Source of the DNA: JBAVQS01 sp049694275 | GTDB taxonomy: Bacteria; Chloroflexota; Anaerolineae; UBA4142; SHND01 | Direction of reading: 5' to 3' | Assembly (NCBI GenBank): GCA_049694275.1 | Contig: JBAVQS010000059.1 | Location: 1 to 8,524, forward strand | DNA length: 8,524 bases | In this document: in pieces, positions 4,248-8,524 of the stretch | Layout: each line of letters starts with the position of its first letter | How positions within the stretch are numbered: the stretch's first letter is position 1 | Made by a program: the position numbers and the translations under genes | Notes under the pieces: generated by a model | The model's database searches: none | What the model was told of the DNA's origin: nothing | Seen by the model: only the letters and a program-made list of their open reading frames with translations

Positions 4248-6980
4248 CTAATTCTCGTCGTCCTCTCCTTGCTTGAACACGATCTGGTCATACGTGCAAT
4301 CCTGATCACTCTTGTCCGTCCGAACCCCAACGATCCGGGGTTGATAGAGGCTACCGCCCCGCTTGCAGTTCAGATACCGGACGGTCACGACCTGGCCGAC
4401 CTCCGGCGCCTTACCAGCGCAGGTGACATTCCCCACTTCCCGCCACGTCTCGCCGTCCCGCAGTTTGAGTGACGCGCTCTTCTTGTCGTTCAATCCCGAG
4501 ACGACCGCGTCGAGCTCCTTGACGAATTTCCAGCGGAGATATTGCGCCGACCGCCCGGGGATGTACGACGCCGACTTGAGCTTGAACACAACTCCCTCAG
4601 CCCGGGCAACCTGTAACCGATTGAGCAGCGCCTGCTTGCCTTCCGGCGTTTCGGCCACTGGCACAAAGATCATCCCCGTGCCCGCGACCAACTGCTGCGC
4701 CTGCGCCCATCGCTCGCTGTAGGGCCGGCGTCGCAGGTCCACCTCACCGATCTTGAGCACATCGAAGACATAGTACGTCTCGCCGATCAACTCACCGTCC
4801 AACTGGCAGGACTGGGGCAACTTGCGCCCCAGCTCGACCAGTGACTCAGGAATCGGACGGTAATACCCGGTGCGATTGATGCCGCGCACCGTTTGCCCAT
4901 CGACTACCAACGACAGCCGGATGCCGTCCATCTTTTCCTGTGCGACCCAGTCCGGGCTGGCGATCAGGCTGCCGAGTTGCGCTTCAGCAGCGTCGCGCAA
5001 GAGCACTGGATTCCAGGTAGACAGTTCCTTCTCCGGTTCGAGTTGGATTGCGGGGACCGCCGTGGTTTCGCCCAACGCCGCTTGCCAGGTGACCCGTGTC
5101 ACGCCGTCTGCATTGGTCGTGTAGCTCTTTTTCTCGATCTGTTCCTTCAGCTTTTTGACGTATGCCTCATACGCTTTCGGGTAGGGCGCCGGGTTTTGCA
5201 CAATCGGCCAGGGCGTGGCGTTACCGCCGATCGCGCCGTAGGTTGCCATCACGATCCAGCCCGGTCCTTCGCGCTTGAGCGCCATGTCATAGAACTTGTT
5301 GTGCCCCGGTTGCTTGTTGAACAGACGGACGGAAAGCGGAAGCTCCCCCGCTTGGGGGGAGCTCGTCTTGTCAGTCGCGGGTGGATCAACCGGTTCCGGT
5401 TTCTCATCCGGTTTCGTGGGAGGCGTCGTGGGGGGTGTCTCGTCCGGTTTCGTAGGAGGTGTTGGCGTGGGAGTGGACGGCGTGGCCGTCGAGACCGGCT
5501 TGCTCACGACCTTGCTCTTACCGTCCGAGCCGGACATCGGCATAAGCGCATGGTGATAGTTGCGGGTGCTCGCAAACCCGGGCGAGTTGGGCGTGGTCAC
5601 ACGCAGCGTCACCGGCTTATCCGGAGTCTCCTGCCCGATGGCTGCGAGCATCTCACCCAGGAACTTGGCGCGGAAGGCAATCGTGAACTCATCTGCGGGC
5701 TGCGCCTTATTCCACGTCACCGGCACGGCCTGGCGAAATTCGCCGATCTCCACATGCTGCGCCTGCACGATGACCTGCCGGTCGCTCACCTTGCATTCCA
5801 ACCGGGTAGACTCACCAAACAGCCGGGCCAGTGCGAGCGCATCCTGCATGGGTGCATAGGGCAGGGGCAGTTCTTTCATATCAGCCGGTTCTTTCAGGAT
5901 CACATTCGCATCCGGGAACGAACCGACGATCATCCGAATCATCACCCCGCCCGCACGGGTTTGCACCTGCACCACCCCGCCGTCCTGGATCAGACCGGGT
6001 TTGTCTGCGCTCTTGCCCTTTGTCTTGTCATCGCCTTTCTTCTCTGCCGGTTTGGTTTGGGCCGGAGGCTGATGATAGAGGTGGAACTCGACGGCGATGC
6101 GGGGCTCATCCACTTTGGATTTCTTGGACGCGCGCTCCTCGTCGTCCAGGGCTGGGACGAGTTTCAACGCCTCGGCGAACAGACGCGGAGGCACGATTGC
6201 ATTCAGCGCATCGAGCTTGAGCTTACCCTTGACCTTGACCGGGACATCCCGGAGCGTCAATTGCGCCAGGCGAAAGCCGTCCGCCGCAGCGCATTGCAGT
6301 GTCGCCGTCTTGTCGGTGAGCTTGCCGGTCAGGTGGATGCCGGTCAGGATCGGGCGGCTGTCATCGTCGGCTGTGAACGGCGACACCCGCGCTTCGATGT
6401 CGGCGAGCTCACCGGCCGTCAGCATGAGCGTGACGACGACGACGTTATCATCACTGGATGGGATGACCACCGGGAACTCATCAGCGGGCAAAGTGCGCAG
6501 CGTGGTCGAGATGGGACCGGCCTTCAAGCTGATCTCCGTGCCGTCCTTCTTGTCCTCGGCCTTGACCGCGAGGCGCATGACCTGATCGGAAGCGAGGTTC
6601 GCGGCAATCTCGTTCATGGATGGCGGGAAGCAGACCACGCCCGTGCGCTTGACTTTGGCCTCCACGTAACGCCAGAGCGCCAGGTCCATGTTCGTCGCCA
6701 GCACGCGAACCAGGTTCTCGGGGTGGGCCGAGATGAGCGTGTGACTCAAGACCGGGAGCGTGCTCTTCTTGGCGATGGCCGGGTTGATGGCCTTGAACGC
6801 GCCGCGCAGTGTCCCGGCGCTGATTTCGATATCGACATCCGGAGCCGTCATCGCGTCCAGCCGAGGCGTCGCAGATTTGCTCGCGGGCTTGCGTGTGGCC
6901 TTGCGCTCCGATTTCGCCTGCTCCGGCTTGGCCGTCTTGCGGGCTGTGGGCTTGGGCGCGGTTTTGGTTTGGGTTTTCAT
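4248..6980 (-). CDS. beta sliding clamp / WGR-like domain / ATP-dependent DNA ligase fusion protein
   Basis: A 910-aa single frame joining a DNA clamp to a nick-sealing ligase. Residues 1-47: Lys/Ala/Pro-rich tail. Residues about 50-483: complete three-domain beta clamp, with KKSTLPVLSHTLI and LATNMDLAL (domain 1), SRPILTGIHL and DGFRLAQ (234-240, domain 2), and MIVGSFPDA and ALMPM (478-482, domain 3). D-G-F-R-L and MPM match the partner-binding pocket of DnaN. A Lys-rich insert sits at about 303-330. Residues 488-545: Pro/Thr linker with a PPTKPDE repeat. Residues about 547-622: WGR-like domain (NKFYDMAL; YGAIGG where WGR is usual). Residues about 650-890: ligase with motif I KMDGIR (K683 is the AMP-accepting lysine), QLDGEL and YYVFDVL (III), EGVVFK (IV), WKFVK (V), and OB-fold ending VRTDK (VI). 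All catalytic motifs are intact. It starts at an ATG 4 bases after AAGGAG and is last in a - strand gene run. No other clamp or ligase gene is in the window. Confidence 0.9.
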   Translation of the reverse strand: MKTQTKTAPKPTARKTAKPEQAKSERKATRKPASKSATPRLDAMTAPDVDIEISAGTLRGAFKAINPAIAKKSTLPVLSHTLISAHPENLVRVLATNMDLALWRYVEAKVKRTGVVCFPPSMNEIAANLASDQVMRLAVKAEDKKDGTEISLKAGPISTTLRTLPADEFPVVIPSSDDNVVVVTLMLTAGELADIEARVSPFTADDDSRPILTGIHLTGKLTDKTATLQCAAADGFRLAQLTLRDVPVKVKGKLKLDALNAIVPPRLFAEALKLVPALDDEERASKKSKVDEPRIAVEFHLYHQPPAQTKPAEKKGDDKTKGKSADKPGLIQDGGVVQVQTRAGGVMIRMIVGSFPDANVILKEPADMKELPLPYAPMQDALALARLFGESTRLECKVSDRQVIVQAQHVEIGEFRQAVPVTWNKAQPADEFTIAFRAKFLGEMLAAIGQETPDKPVTLRVTTPNSPGFASTRNYHHALMPMSGSDGKSKVVSKPVSTATPSTPTPTPPTKPDETPPTTPPTKPDEKPEPVDPPATDKTSSPQAGELPLSVRLFNKQPGHNKFYDMALKREGPGWIVMATYGAIGGNATPWPIVQNPAPYPKAYEAYVKKLKEQIEKKSYTTNADGVTRVTWQAALGETTAVPAIQLEPEKELSTWNPVLLRDAAEAQLGSLIASPDWVAQEKMDGIRLSLVVDGQTVRGINRTGYYRPIPESLVELGRKLPQSCQLDGELIGETYYVFDVLKIGEVDLRRRPYSERWAQAQQLVAGTGMIFVPVAETPEGKQALLNRLQVARAEGVVFKLKSASYIPGRSAQYLRWKFVKELDAVVSGLNDKKSASLKLRDGETWREVGNVTCAGKAPEVGQVVTVRYLNCKRGGSLYQPRIVGVRTDKSDQDCTYDQIVFKQGEDDEN
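5341..5363. repeat. hairpin inside the fusion gene at the linker-WGR junction
   Basis: AGCTCCCCC (5341-5349) pairs with GGGGGAGCT (5355-5363) around GCTTG. It encodes residues about 539-546 (SSPQAGEL) at the end of the Pro/Thr linker. It closely resembles the intergenic ACTCCCCCCGA hairpin at 8105-8130, suggesting that both come from one repetitive hairpin family. Confidence 0.55.
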
Positions 6981-6990
6981 GGGTCTCCTT
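6978..6990 (-). promoter_or_regulatory. AAGGAGACCCATG initiation cassette, clamp-ligase gene
   Basis: The Shine-Dalgarno AAGGAG and the spacer ACCC run directly into the ATG start. The identical 13-base cassette precedes the 83-aa gene, and an extended form precedes the 149-aa and KTSC genes. This decides the start of the fusion protein. Confidence 0.75.
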
Positions 6991-7028
6991 CTCCCTGTGG
7001 GAGTTTATGGAATTGGATAGTGGAATGG

Positions 7029-7079
7029 TTAAAGTGACCGGGCCGCCCGTGCGAAGCGAGCGGCCCGAAATGTTAAAGT
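7029..7079. repeat. GC hairpin flanked by TTAAAGT direct repeats
   Basis: CGGGCCGC (7039-7046) pairs with GCGGCCCG (7060-7067) across a 13-base loop. TTAAAGT occurs on either side (7029-7035 and 7073-7079), and again at 8376-8382 and, with one change, at 7388-7394. The element fills the gap between the 83-aa gene and the clamp-ligase gene. It may be a REP-like hairpin, an RNA stabiliser or an attenuator; there is no clean U-tract. Confidence 0.5.
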
Positions 7080-7330
7080 TAGACCGGGACGACGAGCTTG
7101 AGCGTGAAGCGTTCCGGGAGCCGGTTGCCCAACGCCCACTTCTGGACGTAGAGCTGACCGATCCGGGCCGGCATGCCGTTCTCCGGGACCTCGTCAAAGC
7201 GGAAGCAGTTCTTGGTCTCGGGCTTTTCGGTGTGGGGGACGAACACAATCTCCACTTCCTTCGTGGCAGGCGCCGCACTGGGCGTGCTCTCAACCGCGAT
7301 ACCGGTGCTAACTGTTCTGGAATTGCGCAT
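7079..7330 (-). CDS. 83-aa hypothetical protein upstream of the clamp-ligase gene
   Basis: A small soluble protein whose first ~25 residues are S/T/A-rich and probably disordered. The rest contains VEIVFVPHTEKPETKN, FRFDEVPENG, and IGQLYVQKWALG ending in FTLKLVVPV, the strand pattern of a small beta-rich domain. I recognise this type only as a recurring unknown in phage and plasmid genomes, so no function is assigned. The ATG at 7330 is secured by the AAGGAGACCC cassette. It stands between the SymE-like gene and the clamp-ligase gene, with a structured gap on each side. Confidence 0.7.
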   Translation of the reverse strand: MRNSRTVSTGIAVESTPSAAPATKEVEIVFVPHTEKPETKNCFRFDEVPENGMPARIGQLYVQKWALGNRLPERFTLKLVVPV

Positions 7331-7340
7331 GGGTCTCCTT
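7328..7340 (-). promoter_or_regulatory. AAGGAGACCCATG initiation cassette, 83-aa gene
   Basis: Identical over 13 bases to the cassette before the clamp-ligase gene. It fixes the start codon and, together with the other copies, points to a common origin or shared translational control of the gene run. Confidence 0.75.
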
Positions 7341-7350
7341 TGGGTTTGGA

Positions 7351-7375
7351 GGCAGGGCCTGCGTGAGACCCTGCC
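7351..7375. repeat. inverted repeat between the SymE-like and 83-aa genes
   Basis: GGCAGGG (7351-7357) pairs with CCCTGCC (7369-7375) around an 11-base loop; it lies 10 bases before the ribosome binding site of the 83-aa gene as transcribed. A weaker GGGG/CCCC pair follows the SymE-like stop codon. Leader structure or attenuator are both possible; no U-tract. Confidence 0.4.
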
Positions 7376-7412
7376 GAATCGAATAAGCTAAAGTTGGGGA
7401 GAGCAACCCCGA

Positions 7413-7619
7413 TTACTCAGCGCCTCCTGTTTTCTCGATCTCCTCGATCACGAGCACAGTCTTGCCGGCCCGGTCCTCGCGGCTGACTCGAACCTGAGTG
7501 CGGGGCGCAAACACATCGGCCAGCCAATGCCCGCGCAGGCGCAGTTGTGTGCCGCGATAGGTGGGCCGGCGCGTGGACACATGGAATGCTTGCACGGTGA
7601 GCGTAGGTTGTTTGTCCAT
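7413..7619 (-). CDS. SymE-like small protein (AbrB-like fold)
   Basis: A 68-aa protein with the core signature of the SymE toxin family: TQLRLRGHWLADVFAPRTQVRV (about residues 24-45), then a strand ending in TVLVIEEI. In SymE (E. coli) this AbrB/MazE-like fold acts as an SOS-induced RNA-targeting toxin held down by an antisense RNA. Here the length is short and matches the bare domain, so it may be toxin, antitoxin-like regulator or DNA binder. The start ATG lies 5 bases after the stop of the upstream 149-aa gene, whose last two codons (AAG GAG) form the ribosome binding site: translational coupling. It lacks the AAGGAGACCCAT cassette of its neighbours. Confidence 0.6.
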   Translation of the reverse strand: MDKQPTLTVQAFHVSTRRPTYRGTQLRLRGHWLADVFAPRTQVRVSREDRAGKTVLVIEEIEKTGGAE

Positions 7620-7624
7620 GACGC

Positions 7625-8074
7625 TTACTCCTTGACCGGCTGAACGATGAATGCCCGCTTGCCCCACTGGTGCAACTCCTCCGCACGTCCCGCGGCGGCG
7701 ATCTTGGTGGGGAGGACCTGGACCGGAGTGTCGGACGGCTTGCCGTTCTGGGAGAGGGGATAGATGCCCCATCGCTTATGCGTGCTCGCCCCCTCGGCCT
7801 GCTCTTTCCGTGCGGCGTAACGCTTGCGAGCCTGGCGCTTTTCCTCATACAAGAGCGCATCGGCCAGCAGCTCGGCGGCCCGGTGTGGGTTGGAGACGTA
7901 GCGCTCGATGCCGTCCGGTCCGATCTGGGTTTGGGTGGTCATGCGCTCCAGGGCCTTTTCGATCCGTCCTGACTTGGCGGCGTTCCGGGCCATGCGTCCC
8001 GCCTTGCTCCGGGAGGCGTGGGGCAGGGCATTGCACTTGAACGAGCGCTTGTACTGTTTGAATGAAGTTTTCAC
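7625..8074 (-). CDS. 149-aa basic hypothetical protein
   Basis: Unrecognised protein. Residues 1-45 are strongly basic (KTSFKQYKRSFK, SRSKAGRMARNAAKSGR), fitting nucleic-acid contact. Residues 64-95 form a charged, probably helical stretch (RAAELLADALLYEEKRQARKR in two parts). Residues about 101-149 look like a separate small domain, starting RWGIYPLSQNG and ending with AFIVQPVKE, a strand-helix-strand pattern. The start is GTG at 8074, supported by the AAGGAGACCCATCC cassette directly before it; the frame stays open further upstream but there overlaps the KTSC gene with no domain content. Its last codons supply the ribosome binding site of the SymE-like gene. Confidence 0.65.
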   Translation of the reverse strand: MKTSFKQYKRSFKCNALPHASRSKAGRMARNAAKSGRIEKALERMTTQTQIGPDGIERYVSNPHRAAELLADALLYEEKRQARKRYAARKEQAEGASTHKRWGIYPLSQNGKPSDTPVQVLPTKIAAAGRAEELHQWGKRAFIVQPVKE

Positions 8075-8088
8075 GGATGGGTCTCCTT
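8072..8088 (-). promoter_or_regulatory. AAGGAGACCCATCC-GTG initiation cassette
   Basis: The same cassette as before the KTSC gene, extended by CC and followed by GTG. It decides the unusual start codon of the 149-aa gene; the spacing from GGAG is 8 bases. Confidence 0.7.
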
Positions 8089-8104
8089 GTGAATCAGAAA
8101 TGCG

Positions 8105-8130
8105 ACTCCCCCCGATTGCTCGGGGGGAGT
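8105..8130. repeat. 11-bp perfect hairpin between the KTSC and 149-aa genes
   Basis: ACTCCCCCCGA (8105-8115) pairs exactly with TCGGGGGGAGT (8120-8130) around TTGC. It begins 8 bases after the KTSC stop codon on the - strand. The following sequence (CGCATTTCTG) has only a short U-run, so partial termination or 3'-end protection is more likely than full termination. Confidence 0.6.
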
Positions 8131-8138
8131 GACTTGAG

Positions 8139-8348
8139 TTAGGCGATCCGCTTGTATCCGAACCGGTTGCGGATGTTGCGGTGAAAGTATTGGCCCTTGC
8201 TCTTGCAGTCCATCCACCGGGTGACCGTGACCTTGGGGACGTTCCGGTAGTGATAGACCGACCCGCTCTTGAACTCGACCTGGGCGACATGGCCCTGGGG
8301 GTCATACCCGATCGACCGGATGAATGAGGACTTGACTGGGGTTTGCAT
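8139..8348 (-). CDS. KTSC domain-containing protein
   Basis: A 69-aa protein consisting almost wholly of a KTSC domain: SSFIRSIGYDPQGHVAQVEF (7-26), then GSVYHYRNVPKVTVTRWM with the aromatic YxY and VP core, then the ending SKGQYFHRNIRNRFGYKRI. KTSC domains are small stand-alone or lysyl-tRNA-synthetase-associated modules thought to bind nucleic acid, and are common in phages and plasmids. The ATG at 8348 is fixed by the AAGGAGACCCATCC cassette. It is the first complete gene of the - strand run in this window. Confidence 0.85.
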   Translation of the reverse strand: MQTPVKSSFIRSIGYDPQGHVAQVEFKSGSVYHYRNVPKVTVTRWMDCKSKGQYFHRNIRNRFGYKRIA

Positions 8349-8362
8349 GGATGGGTCTCCTT
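8346..8362 (-). promoter_or_regulatory. AAGGAGACCCATCC-ATG initiation cassette, KTSC gene
   Basis: Extended form of the shared cassette, identical over 14 bases to that before the 149-aa gene. The upstream gap also carries TTAAAGT (8376-8382). Confidence 0.7.
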
Positions 8363-8384
8363 GAACCTAAAAATGTTAAAGTAG

Positions 8385-8524
8385 CTAGGACCCCTGTGGC
8401 GGGGTCGCCGCAACCGGTTCACTGATGAATGCCGCGAAGATGCGATCACCGTCGAATCCGGCAAACACGAACCGGGCGCCATTGTCCATGATGATGGTGA
8501 CAGTCCCGGCGTAATAGGTTGTGC
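8385..8524 (-). CDS. partial ORF at the window edge (3' end only)
   Basis: The last 46 codons of a - strand gene entering from beyond the window, ending at TAG (8387-8385). It reads TYYAGTVTIIMDNGARFVF, then AGFDGDRIFAAFISE and a short A/T/P tail: alternating strands of a small beta-rich protein. An in-frame ATG inside (MDNGA) could start a 35-aa product, but the open frame continues upstream, so a truncated gene is preferred. It matches nothing I recognise. The spacing to the KTSC gene (36 bases) suggests a common operon. A GACCCC/GGGGTC inverted repeat lies over its final codons. Confidence 0.5.
   Translation of the reverse strand, partial: TTYYAGTVTIIMDNGARFVFAGFDGDRIFAAFISEPVAATPPQGS

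Noticed and set aside
5400..5480. Tandem repeat in the fusion gene linker as a possible assembly artefact
   Set aside because: The Pro/Thr/Lys repeats keep the reading frame and are imperfect at DNA level, as expected of a natural linker; a join error would more likely break the frame.
4893..7037. A 714-codon open frame on the + strand opposite the clamp-ligase gene
   Set aside because: It is Arg/His/Gly-rich with no domain signature and mirrors the real gene; high-GC genes commonly leave such antisense frames. The - strand frame carries all clamp and ligase motifs.
8075..8482. Upstream extension of the 149-aa frame
   Set aside because: It runs across the KTSC gene and its leader in a different frame, with Ser/Arg-rich shadow sequence; the GTG at 8074 has the shared initiation cassette.

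Overview
The window looks like an accessory, probably mobile, segment from a high-GC bacterium, with Chloroflexota as my best guess. The guess rests mainly on the first gene: a lipoprotein whose mature N-terminus is a run of A/T/Q-rich repeats followed by an SH3b domain, a style common in Anaerolineae-like genomes. No rRNA, tRNA or housekeeping marker is present to confirm it. There is no CRISPR array, transposase or integrase in view.

Left part (about 1-3260, + strand): a promoter-like site, an SH3b/DUF3761 lipoprotein (101-790), a membrane-anchored Mrr-type PD-(D/E)XK nuclease (825-1427), an AlbA_2 (Schlafen-type) protein of 426 aa with an unrecognised C-terminal region and visibly lower GC (1526-2806), and, behind its own good promoter, an 87-aa protein with a CxxC...HxxC zinc-site pattern (2997-3260). 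The nuclease and the AlbA_2 gene together resemble a small defence or stress island.

Middle (3260-4250): a convergent DUF3892 gene on the - strand (3330-3626), then about 620 bases without a protein gene but dense in signals. These include five strong hairpins and a 17-bp palindrome over the -35 box of a + strand promoter. That promoter would make an RNA of about 75 nt ending at an intrinsic terminator. An opposing extended -10 promoter would make an RNA of about 200 nt, fully antisense to the first, ending at its own terminator. I read this as a candidate countertranscribed RNA pair.

Right part (4248-8524, - strand): a run of co-directional genes, in transcription order: a truncated ORF at the window edge, a KTSC-domain protein, a 149-aa basic protein, a SymE-like 68-aa protein, an 83-aa unknown, and a 910-aa protein. 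The 910-aa protein is the highlight. Its first ~485 residues are a three-domain bacterial beta sliding clamp (DnaN), followed by a Pro/Thr-rich linker, a WGR-like domain and a complete minimal ATP-dependent DNA ligase (motifs I, III, IV, V and VI visible): a DNA clamp and a nick-sealing enzyme in one chain. Four genes of this run share a nearly identical AAGGAGACCCAT translation-initiation cassette, and the gaps hold hairpins and a repeated TTAAAGT heptamer. This suggests a coordinately built replication/repair module of a plasmid, phage or integrated element.
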